This document shows positions 1-5,966 of a DNA stretch of 17,300 bases, in pieces. Below the pieces are notes generated by a model. That model was not told the DNA's origin. It was given only the letters and a program-made list of their open reading frames with translations, and did no database searches. The first letter of the stretch is position 1. Each line of letters begins with the position of its first letter. The DNA comes from Flavobacteriales bacterium UBA5422 (GTDB lineage: Bacteria; Bacteroidota; Bacteroidia; Flavobacteriales_D; Crocinitomicaceae). A program made the position numbers and the translations under genes. Location of the stretch: contig DHNG01000031.1 of the NCBI GenBank assembly GCA_002409405.1, forward strand, positions 31,001 through 48,300. Direction: 5' to 3'.

Positions 1-438
1 TTTGTTCGGAATATGTTCTTTTGAATAGACCCCGTCAATGACTCGAGGCATGGGTTTGTGAATTTTTATTGCAGACAAGCTATATTGATCATCATACATG
101 TATTCATTCATATAATAATCATAACGATTACTTTTATCAATAGTCGTTATAAAAGTATATGGCTCGTTTACAAATCCGTACAGATTTTCGCCTCCCATAA
201 AGCCATATTTCAACGCTGAAATAAAGCCGGTTGAATCAAATGTGATGACATATTCCGGAAATGAAACGAGTTCATTTCCCATAGGTATTGTTTTCGATTG
301 CTCAATTTCTCTTACATGCAATAACGCATAGGAGTAAGTTTCCCTTTCAATTAAAAAATCTTCCGGTAAAGTAATTAATTGTCCACTTGCATTTAAAGCC
401 GAGAACAACAGAATGAATGAAGTTAGTACTGTTTTCAT
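1..438 (-). CDS. Exported hypothetical protein, C-terminus beyond the window edge
   Basis: The minus-strand frame is open from an ATG at 438 to the left edge, 146 codons with no stop, so only the N-terminal part is visible. It begins with a clear type I signal peptide (MKTVLTSFILLFSALNASGQ): Lys near the start, a hydrophobic core, then A-S-G-Q. The Q at the end is typical of exported proteins in this group. The rest is rich in aromatic and beta-prone residues, including a Tyr/Met/Asp-rich stretch (NRYDYYMNEYMYDDQYS) around residues 107-123. I do not recognise a family. It is divergent from the DUF4268 gene, with a 97-bp gap containing a CACGTG palindrome at 441-446. The gene call is firm because of the signal peptide and long open frame; the function is unknown. 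Confidence 0.8.
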   Translation of the reverse strand, partial: MKTVLTSFILLFSALNASGQLITLPEDFLIERETYSYALLHVREIEQSKTIPMGNELVSFPEYVITFDSTGFISALKYGFMGGENLYGFVNEPYTFITTIDKSNRYDYYMNEYMYDDQYSLSAIKIHKPMPRVIDGVYSKEHIPNK

Positions 439-508
439 TTCACGTGAGATGATTTACTTTATTAACCTTTCTTATGAACTTTCGTTACATCCTGTTTTCT
501 AAAAATAT

Positions 509-516
509 TATTTTTG
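509..516 (+). promoter_or_regulatory. Candidate Bacteroidota -7 box (TAnnTTTG)
   Basis: TATTTTTG matches the -7 consensus TAnnTTTG of Bacteroidota primary sigma factors and ends 19 bases before the ATG of the DUF4268 gene. No good TTG -33 element is seen 17-23 bases upstream, so the match rests on the -7 box alone in AT-rich DNA. Confidence 0.4.
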
Positions 517-535
517 ACCCTATTTTGCACAACAC

Positions 536-1000
536 ATGCTTTCAAAAGAAGAACAGAGAGAGAAAAACACCTTGTTTTGGGGAGAATTTAAAACCCGGAT
601 GAAAAAGCACATGTCCAGTTCAGGACGTCGGATCAACTGGTTGACATATCCGACAGAAGCGAAAGAATTATACCTGCGTTTACATGCAGATGGTAAATCC
701 TGTTCGTTGAATTTTGATATCCAATGCAAAGATGACGGTGTACGGGAAGTGATATGGGAGCAAATGGGAGAGTTGAAGGCGGTGCTTACTGCTGAAATGT
801 TGGATGAAGGTGATTGGATTGAAAACTTTACAACACCTGAAGGAAAAACCATTTCCAGAATTAGATGGGAGTCTGCAAACCTGAATTATTTCAACGAAGG
901 AGACACCCGGAAAATGTATTCTTTTCTTCAAGAAAAAATCATGGCCTTCGACCGGTTTTACCAGGAATACAAAGACATCCTCATACATTTATTGGATTGA
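536..1000 (+). CDS. DUF4268 domain-containing protein
   Basis: This is a 154-residue soluble protein without signal peptide or membrane segment. The layout fits stand-alone DUF4268 proteins: an N-terminal charged helix with a K-x-FW-like segment (NTLFWGEFKTRMKKHM), then R-INWLTY-T-x-x-KELYLRL, a beta strand (SCSLNFDIQ), the E-x-WEQ-x-x-ELKAVL helix, a GKTISRI-like strand and a C-terminal helix containing F-L-Q-EKI-AFDRFY-EYKD. DUF4268 also occurs fused behind nuclease-like domains in restriction-associated proteins, but here it stands alone and fills the whole chain. No catalytic function is established for the stand-alone form. The start is the first ATG and follows a TAnnTTTG box. The next gene begins 37 bases downstream on the same strand but has its own candidate promoter. 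Confidence 0.8.
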   Translation: MLSKEEQREKNTLFWGEFKTRMKKHMSSSGRRINWLTYPTEAKELYLRLHADGKSCSLNFDIQCKDDGVREVIWEQMGELKAVLTAEMLDEGDWIENFTTPEGKTISRIRWESANLNYFNEGDTRKMYSFLQEKIMAFDRFYQEYKDILIHLLD

Positions 1001-1025
1001 TAGAAAGAAATAGCAAAACAAAACG

Positions 1026-1033
1026 TATTTTTG
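1026..1033 (+). promoter_or_regulatory. Candidate -7 box immediately before a start codon
   Basis: TATTTTTG matches TAnnTTTG and ends 4 bases before the ATG at 1038. If used, transcription would start at or next to the A of the ATG and give a leaderless or nearly leaderless mRNA. The nearest upstream TTG (997-999) is 26 bases away, longer than usual, so the -33 element is weak. Confidence 0.4.
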
Positions 1034-1037
1034 ACAC

Positions 1038-1847
1038 ATGAAACATCTTTTTTATACAGCAGTAATTATTCTTAGTTCAGGATTTGGAAATCATTTTTTA
1101 GCACAAACAACGATTCTCGAAGAGAATTTTGATGCCGGAATTCCTTCCAATTATGTGTTGTATAACCAAGACGGATACACACCGGATTCAGCTGTTATTG
1201 AATATACGAATGCCTGGATTTCAAAACAAGATCCTGCAGATCCTTCCAACACAGTCGCTTCGTCAACTTCTTATTTTGATCAACCCGGAATGGCTAACAG
1301 ATGGTTGGTTACTCCTTCGATTACATTGGGACCATTCGGAAATATTCTGACATGGCAAGGGAAATCACATGATGCTTCTTTTGCAGAAAGTTACCTGGTA
1401 TTATTGTCTACAACAGGGGATGCTGTTGCTGATTTCACGGATACATTGAAAGCTGTTGTGAACGAAGATATATATTGGACGAACCATTCAGTTAATTTGT
1501 CAGAATTGGGATACAACGGACAAAACGTACACATTGCATTTGTGTTGAGAACATTGGACGGATTTAAATTTTACATGGACTCCCTGAAGGTTGTAGAACA
1601 AGATCCGGTGGGAATTGCCGGGAAAGAAATGGTTGAGTTTCAATTGTACCCGAATCCTGCAACAGAAACAATCACTTTCACAACGGAAGCAAATGTACAA
1701 CAAGCAATCATTCGCGACATTAACGGAGCGATCGTGATGCGTTCAACTGAACAGGAAATTGATGTACGTAACCTGGCGAACGGGATGTATTTTCTAGAGC
1801 TGGTTCACTCCAACGGAACCGTATCCAAACGGTTTATTAAGCAATAA
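1038..1847 (+). CDS. Secreted protein with choice-of-anchor J-like domain and T9SS type A sorting domain
   Basis: A 269-residue extracellular protein. Residues 1-22 form a Sec signal peptide (MKHLFYTAVIILSSGFGNHFLA). Residues about 24-185 look like the choice-of-anchor J / cleaved-adhesin type of jellyroll: E-NFDAGIPSNYVLYNQDG, the NRWLVTPSITLG motif, LTWQGKSHD and FYMDSLKV at the end. Residues about 196-269 are a T9SS type A C-terminal sorting domain with the hallmark YPNP (residues 204-207), a middle I-R-D-x-NG segment, LANGMYFLEL and a basic end (VSKRFIKQ). By analogy with the family, the tail directs crossing of the outer membrane through the type IX system and is then removed. The binding partner is unknown. 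The start is the only ATG that gives a complete signal peptide. Confidence 0.9.
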   Translation: MKHLFYTAVIILSSGFGNHFLAQTTILEENFDAGIPSNYVLYNQDGYTPDSAVIEYTNAWISKQDPADPSNTVASSTSYFDQPGMANRWLVTPSITLGPFGNILTWQGKSHDASFAESYLVLLSTTGDAVADFTDTLKAVVNEDIYWTNHSVNLSELGYNGQNVHIAFVLRTLDGFKFYMDSLKVVEQDPVGIAGKEMVEFQLYPNPATETITFTTEANVQQAIIRDINGAIVMRSTEQEIDVRNLANGMYFLELVHSNGTVSKRFIKQ

Positions 1848-1972
1848 CGTATTCGTCAATCCGTATAGTTTTGATTGTAGAACTGCTACATCAGCTATAT
1901 TTTTCACACCAAAAAGATAACATGTTTGTCAATTTGCTCCAATAGCTATAGGGATCAACGGTTCACTCTTTT

Positions 1973-2086
1973 ACCACATAGAAGTATAAAAAACAGAAGG
2001 TAACAAACTCAGCTGACGAAATTAGCTGCTATGTGTTGCTCTCCTTGTTACATTGAATACCTATGTGCCTTTGTGCACTATGTGGT
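1973..2086. repeat. 114-bp imperfect palindromic (inverted-repeat) element
   Basis: The ends are exact inverted copies of 9 bases: ACCACATAG at 1973-1981 and CTATGTGGT at 2078-2086. Inside lie GTAACAA (2000-2006) facing TTGTTAC (2045-2051) and a central hairpin CAGCT (2010-2014) / AGCTG (2024-2028), all nested about roughly the same centre. The right arm, read on the minus strand, runs ACCACATAG, TGCACAAAGG, CACATAG. This resembles the short A-C-C-A-C-A-(T/G)-A-G/CACAAAG type of dispersed intergenic repeat found in many bacterial genomes. No coding potential. Being a copy of a genomic repeat family is inference; only one copy is in this window. Confidence 0.55.
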
Positions 2087-2106
2087 TCATACACCATTGA
2101 GTTCTT

Positions 2107-2127
2107 CAACTGTCTTAATGACAATTG
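2107..2127 (-). other. Small hairpin downstream of the membrane-protein operon
   Basis: On the minus strand CAATTGTC pairs with GACAGTTG through 8 base pairs, one of them a G-U wobble, around a five-base loop. It lies 79 bases beyond the stop codon of the 2206-2646 gene. There is no U-tract after it, so it is not a standard intrinsic terminator; it could be a 3' end stabiliser or chance. Confidence 0.25.
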
Positions 2128-2205
2128 AATATCTCTTTAAACAATTATGAGGTGCTTTAATAATGTTCTTTCCGACAGATTTAAGTACTGTTTAGAAAAC
2201 CAACT

Positions 2206-2646
2206 TCAAAAATTATCCAGCAGATCTTCTGTCTCGACATTCTTGTTTCCTGTAACAGGAACCCGTATTTTAGCAATCATAGCGATTAAAATCAGTAACG
2301 ATGCAACACAGTGCAGGTAAAAACCGGCTCCTTGTTCGGATTCGCAGTAAAAACAAAGCGAAGTTGTAAAAAAGTAAAACGGAAGTGCAGGGAAAACAAG
2401 TGAAATAGCCAGTAGTAAACAAGCCCAGCGTGTGAAGTTCGAATGTCGGATCACTGAAAAAATAATCAGAAGAATGAGAGGTATCAGACTGAACAACGGA
2501 GCAATGTGCTCAATCCCCGATTCATAATTTTTGACAATAACACCTGCATTTACAGCACTAAAAGACGTTTCAATCCGATAGGGCAAAAATAAGCCGATGA
2601 GATAGATCCCGAATCCGATCCAAAAGAGAAGAATGACTTTTTTCAT
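2206..2646 (-). CDS. Small multi-pass membrane protein (tandem paralog, copy B)
   Basis: A 146-residue, very hydrophobic protein with about four membrane segments: residues about 5-22, 50-65, 72-92 and 110-125. After the first segment comes the motif IYLIGLFLPYR, shared with the upstream neighbour (LYIVGLFLPYR). Both also share a K-x-R-x-PV motif after the last segment and an identical C-terminal DNF. The two are therefore tandem paralogs that diverged strongly in between. A loop near residues 98-103 carries C-F-Y-C, possibly a redox or metal pair, but no family is recognised. It is the second gene of a minus-strand operon: its ATG is 2 bases after the stop codon of copy A, so translational coupling is likely. 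Function unknown. Confidence 0.75.
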   Translation of the reverse strand: MKKVILLFWIGFGIYLIGLFLPYRIETSFSAVNAGVIVKNYESGIEHIAPLFSLIPLILLIIFSVIRHSNFTRWACLLLAISLVFPALPFYFFTTSLCFYCESEQGAGFYLHCVASLLILIAMIAKIRVPVTGNKNVETEDLLDNF

Positions 2647-2648
2647 AC

Positions 2649-3095
2649 TTAAAAATTATCGATGGTGTCTGTGGAAGTATCGTTTTTAATCACAGCTGTA
2701 GTGTCAACAGGTATCCGCCGTTTAATAATCGCAACGAGAAAAAATAATACAGAAGAAAATGAAAGTAGCTTTGATCCGATTTCTTCTTTTTCTTCACAAC
2801 CAGCAAGGAGACCAGTTGGAAACCAGAAGAGAAGTAGGATTGGAAGGAAAAATAACAATATGGACAAACCGATAGAAAGCCAATTGACTAGATGAGAGTT
2901 TTTTATAAATGCAAGCGCAATTAAGGGCACAATCAATATGAGGCCGGATAATGCAGTTACGCTTTCCGTTCCGGTTTGTATTTGATCAACAGCCAGGAAA
3001 CATTGAATTGTTCTGTAGGGGAGAAATAATCCAACAATGTATAGAACAATTGCAGATAAGAATATAAAATAATAAATCTTGTAGTAAGCTTTCAT
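2649..3095 (-). CDS. Small multi-pass membrane protein (tandem paralog, copy A)
   Basis: A 148-residue hydrophobic protein with four predicted membrane segments, at residues about 8-25, 45-62, 68-95 and 107-123. It starts with MKAYYKIYYFIFLSAIVLY, then the GLFLPYR motif and a soluble loop rich in Thr/Gln. It ends with a hydrophilic tail (TDTIDNF) that mirrors the end of copy B. It is the first gene of the two-gene operon and sits 23 bases behind a very good TTTG-N19-TAACTTTG promoter. It is divergent from rocD. I do not recognise the family; its small size, four helices and tandem copy suggest an integral membrane protein acting as a pair or hetero-oligomer, which is inference. Confidence 0.75.
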   Translation of the reverse strand: MKAYYKIYYFIFLSAIVLYIVGLFLPYRTIQCFLAVDQIQTGTESVTALSGLILIVPLIALAFIKNSHLVNWLSIGLSILLFFLPILLLFWFPTGLLAGCEEKEEIGSKLLSFSSVLFFLVAIIKRRIPVDTTAVIKNDTSTDTIDNF

Positions 3096-3117
3096 TAAGT
3101 AAATGATTCGTTGCTTA

Positions 3118-3148
3118 CAAAGTTATCCGAAAATTGCTTTATTGCAAA
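3118..3148 (-). promoter_or_regulatory. Consensus promoter of the membrane-protein operon
   Basis: On the minus strand TTTG (plus coordinates 3145-3148) is followed after exactly 19 bases by TAACTTTG (3118-3125). This is a full match to the TTTG-N19-TAnnTTTG promoter consensus of Bacteroidota. Transcription would start near 3112, giving a short leader before the ATG at 3095. The promoter overlaps the rocD promoter on the other strand. Confidence 0.75.
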
Positions 3149-3164
3149 TCTATCTTTACCTTTG
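3134..3164 (+). promoter_or_regulatory. Promoter of rocD
   Basis: TTG at 3134-3136, a 20-base spacer, then TACCTTTG at 3157-3164, which matches TAnnTTTG. The predicted start near 3170 leaves a leader of about 55 bases before the rocD ATG at 3226. It shares 15 bases (3134-3148) with the divergent promoter. Confidence 0.7.
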
Positions 3165-3225
3165 TGTGGCATTTCGAAAAACGGTGTTTTTTGGAGCATT
3201 GACGTTGAAAAAATTAAATGAAGAT

Positions 3226-4470
3226 ATGAGCTTGGTAGAAGGGAAAGTAAGTTCACAGGAACTGATTGGTCTGGAAGATAAATATGGTGCACATAACTAC
3301 CATCCGCTTCCGGTTGTTTTGGCAAAAGGAGAAGGTGTGTATGTGTGGGATGTGGAAGGAAAAAGGTATTATGACTTTCTTTCTGCTTACTCTGCCGTCA
3401 ATCAGGGACACTGCCATCCGAAAATTGTAAAAGCATTGGTTGATCAGGCGCAAACACTTGCGTTGACATCAAGAGCATTTTACAACGATGTATTGGGACA
3501 CTACGAAAAATACATTACTTCTTACTTCGGATTTGACAAGGTATTGCCGATGAACACAGGAGCAGAAGCTGTTGAAACAGCTTTGAAATTGTGTAGAAAG
3601 TGGGCGTATGAGAAAAAAGGTATTGCTGAAAATGAAGCAGTGATTGTTGTGTGTGACGGGAATTTCCACGGACGTACAACAACTGTAATCTCCTTTTCCA
3701 ATGATCCGGATGCCCGTAAAAACTACGGACCGTATACACCTGGATTCGTATCCATTCCATACAGCGATTTAAACGCGTTGGAAGAAGTGTTGAAGAATAA
3801 AAATGTAGCTGGATTCCTTGTTGAACCGATTCAGGGAGAAGCAGGAGTGGATGTGCCGGAAGAAGGATACCTGGCGAAAGCAAAAGCTCTATGTGAGGCG
3901 AATAACGTCTTGTTTATTGCCGATGAAGTACAGACAGGAATCGCGCGCACAGGAAAATTACTGGCAGTACAACACGAAAATGTGCAACCCGACATCTTGA
4001 TTTTGGGGAAAGCTGTTTCCGGAGGAATGTACCCGGTATCTGCGGTATTGGCAAACGATGAAGTCATGTTGGTGATTAAACCCGGTCAGCACGGATCAAC
4101 ATTCGGAGGAAATCCATTGGCCGCAAAAGTTGCAATGGCAGCACTGGAAGTTGTTCAGGAAGAAAAATTGGCAGAAAATGCACAACGATTAGGTGAGATT
4201 TTTCGCCGTGAAATGAACCGCATTATCGGTCAGACAGAGTTAGTCGTAAAAGTGCGTGGAAAAGGTTTGTTGAATGCAATTATTGTCAACGATACACCTG
4301 AAAGCTCAACTGCATGGGATTTGTGCATGAAGCTGGCAGAAAACGGCTTGCTGGCAAAACCGACACATGGAAACATCATCCGTTTCGCGCCACCGTTGGT
4401 GATGACAGAGGAACAATTGATGGAATGTGTTGCTATTATTGAAGAAACCATAATGAATTTTAAGAAATAA
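3226..4470 (+). CDS. rocD: Ornithine aminotransferase (ornithine-oxo-acid transaminase)
   Basis: A PLP-dependent class III aminotransferase of 414 residues, the normal size for this enzyme. It moves the delta-amino group of L-ornithine to 2-oxoglutarate, giving glutamate and glutamate-5-semialdehyde, and so links arginine/ornithine to proline and glutamate. Visible motifs in order: the N-terminal KYGAHNYHPLPVVL signature of ornithine aminotransferases, DFLSAYSAVNQGH, NTGAEAVETALKL, GNFHGRTT, EPIQGEAGV, DEVQTGIARTGK and LILGKAVSGG with the PLP Lys at about residue 262, then STFGGNPLA. The frame is open upstream to 3103, but the ATG at 3226 gives the family-like N-terminus and lies downstream of the promoter, so the longer form is rejected. 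The phosphohexomutase follows 20 bases later on the same strand, probably in one transcript. Confidence 0.95.
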   Translation: MSLVEGKVSSQELIGLEDKYGAHNYHPLPVVLAKGEGVYVWDVEGKRYYDFLSAYSAVNQGHCHPKIVKALVDQAQTLALTSRAFYNDVLGHYEKYITSYFGFDKVLPMNTGAEAVETALKLCRKWAYEKKGIAENEAVIVVCDGNFHGRTTTVISFSNDPDARKNYGPYTPGFVSIPYSDLNALEEVLKNKNVAGFLVEPIQGEAGVDVPEEGYLAKAKALCEANNVLFIADEVQTGIARTGKLLAVQHENVQPDILILGKAVSGGMYPVSAVLANDEVMLVIKPGQHGSTFGGNPLAAKVAMAALEVVQEEKLAENAQRLGEIFRREMNRIIGQTELVVKVRGKGLLNAIIVNDTPESSTAWDLCMKLAENGLLAKPTHGNIIRFAPPLVMTEEQLMECVAIIEETIMNFKK

Positions 4471-4490
4471 TCATTTAAAAACGATTGATC

Positions 4491-5888
4491 TTGGCTACAA
4501 AAATTAAATTCGGAACAGACGGATGGCGTGCAATTATCGCCGACGAGTACACTGTTGAAAATGTTGCACGTGTATCGTATGCAACAGCTGAGTGGGTGAA
4601 GAAAAACTTCGACAATCCTCGTGTTGTAATCGGACATGACTGCCGGTTCCAGGGAGAATTGTTTGTAGAAACTGCCGTCAAAGTCTTTGTGTCTCAAGGG
4701 GTCGAAGTGAAGATGGCAAAAGGATTCATTTCCACACCGATGATCTCATTGGCAGCAGTGAAAAAGGATTGTTCGGTAGGTGTTGTCATCACTGCGAGCC
4801 ACAACCCGCCTTCCTACAACGGATTTAAACTGAAATCTCATTTAGGAGGACCACTTTCTCCTGTTAAAGTACAGGAAATTGAAGATAAAATCCAGGACGA
4901 AATTCCGGGTGAATGGAAAAGCGTTTCGCTGGAGAATGCATTGGTTGAAATTGTTGATCTGGAAACAGAATACGTTGACCATGTAAGAGCCAATTTTGAT
5001 ATTGCTGCAATTGCCAACTCAGGATTGAACCTGGTGTATGATGCGATGTTCGGTGCCGGACAAAATGTAATGAAACGCATTTTGCCCGACATCCAATTTT
5101 TGCATGCAGAGCACAATCCTTCATTTAAAGGAGTGGCACCAGAACCGATTGCGAAGAATTTGCAGGAACTGGAGCAGTACATCAAAGAAAAAGGAAACAT
5201 TGATTGTGCATTGGCAACAGATGGTGATGCTGATCGAATCGGTTTGTACAACGGAAAAGGAGAATTTGTCGATTCCCATCACATCATCTTATTATTGATT
5301 CACTACCTGGCAAAATACAAAGGATTATCTGGGAAAATTGCAACAGCTTTCAGTACGACACCACGAGTTGGAAAGATGGCCGCACATTACAATTTCCCTT
5401 CAGAAGTTGTAAAAATCGGGTTTAAATACATCGCAGAGATTATGGTCAATGAGGATGTATTGGTAGGTGGAGAAGAATCTGGCGGAATTGCTGTAAAAGG
5501 ACACATTCCTGAACGCGATGGAATCTGGATGGGACTGATCATCTGGGAATTTATGGCGAAATCCGGGAAAACACTGGATGAACTGATCGAAGAAGTATAC
5601 GAAATTGTTGGAAGCTTTAAATTCGAGCGAAGCGATTTACACATCACAGAAGCACTCAAACAATCCATTATCAACAACTGTCAATCGAACAATTATACTG
5701 CTTTTGGTAAGTACACAATCAAAGAAGTGCAGACAATTGACGGGTACAAATATTTCTTCGATGATGAACGTTGGGTAATGATTCGCCCTTCAGGAACAGA
5801 GCCCGTACTGCGTGTGTACGCAGAGGCTCCGACATTGGAAGAAGCGCGCGTCATCTTATCAGAAACGGAAAAAACGATTTGTAACTAA
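4491..5888 (+). CDS. Phosphoglucomutase/phosphomannomutase family protein (TTG start)
   Basis: An alpha-D-phosphohexomutase of about 465 residues, which interconverts sugar 1-phosphates and 6-phosphates in the cytoplasm. All four active-site loops are intact: the phosphoserine loop TASHNP with Ser103, the Mg-binding DGDADR at 244-249, the sugar-binding GGEESGG at 326-332 and the phosphate-binding RPSGTEP at 432-438. The N-terminus ATKIKFGTDGWRAIIA is typical. No ATG or GTG precedes this segment in frame: an in-frame stop lies at 4476, so translation must begin at a TTG, either 4491 (giving MATKIKFG) or 4485. I prefer 4491 from the family's short N-terminus. Whether glucose, mannose or another sugar is the main substrate cannot be told from sequence. 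It is probably cotranscribed with rocD. Confidence 0.92.
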   Translation: MATKIKFGTDGWRAIIADEYTVENVARVSYATAEWVKKNFDNPRVVIGHDCRFQGELFVETAVKVFVSQGVEVKMAKGFISTPMISLAAVKKDCSVGVVITASHNPPSYNGFKLKSHLGGPLSPVKVQEIEDKIQDEIPGEWKSVSLENALVEIVDLETEYVDHVRANFDIAAIANSGLNLVYDAMFGAGQNVMKRILPDIQFLHAEHNPSFKGVAPEPIAKNLQELEQYIKEKGNIDCALATDGDADRIGLYNGKGEFVDSHHIILLLIHYLAKYKGLSGKIATAFSTTPRVGKMAAHYNFPSEVVKIGFKYIAEIMVNEDVLVGGEESGGIAVKGHIPERDGIWMGLIIWEFMAKSGKTLDELIEEVYEIVGSFKFERSDLHITEALKQSIINNCQSNNYTAFGKYTIKEVQTIDGYKYFFDDERWVMIRPSGTEPVLRVYAEAPTLEEARVILSETEKTICN

Positions 5889-5901
5889 ATGACTGTTGGC
5901 T

Positions 5902-5917
5902 CCTGAAACCTTTCAGG
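5902..5917 (+). terminator. Hairpin after the phosphohexomutase gene, weak terminator candidate
   Basis: CCTGAAACCTTTCAGG forms a perfect inverted repeat 13 bases after the stop codon. A run of six T follows, but only 12 bases further on, so it is not a classical intrinsic terminator. It may reduce read-through or protect the 3' end. Confidence 0.35.
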
Positions 5918-5966
5918 ACAAGAATAAATTTTTTATTAATGTATAATCTCAAAAAAGCATCATAAT

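Larger units (their letters stand above)
1848..2205. other. 358-bp gene-free stretch
   Basis: This gap separates the end of the T9SS cargo gene from the end of the convergent membrane-protein operon. I find no convincing coding frame. It contains the 1973-2086 palindromic element and a smaller hairpin at 2107-2127. No clear U-tract terminator is seen for either flanking gene. Confidence 0.7.

Noticed and set aside
441..446. CACGTG palindrome between divergent genes
   Set aside because: A six-base palindrome is expected often by chance and no second copy or half-site spacing supports an operator.
3103..3225. Longer N-terminus for rocD
   Set aside because: The frame is open, but it runs through both promoter boxes and the added residues do not look like an ornithine aminotransferase; the ATG at 3226 gives the usual length.
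5942..5955. TGTATAAT sigma-70-like -10 box before the GltS-like gene
   Set aside because: Bacteroidota promoters use TAnnTTTG; this is likely chance in AT-rich DNA and no -35 box is seen.
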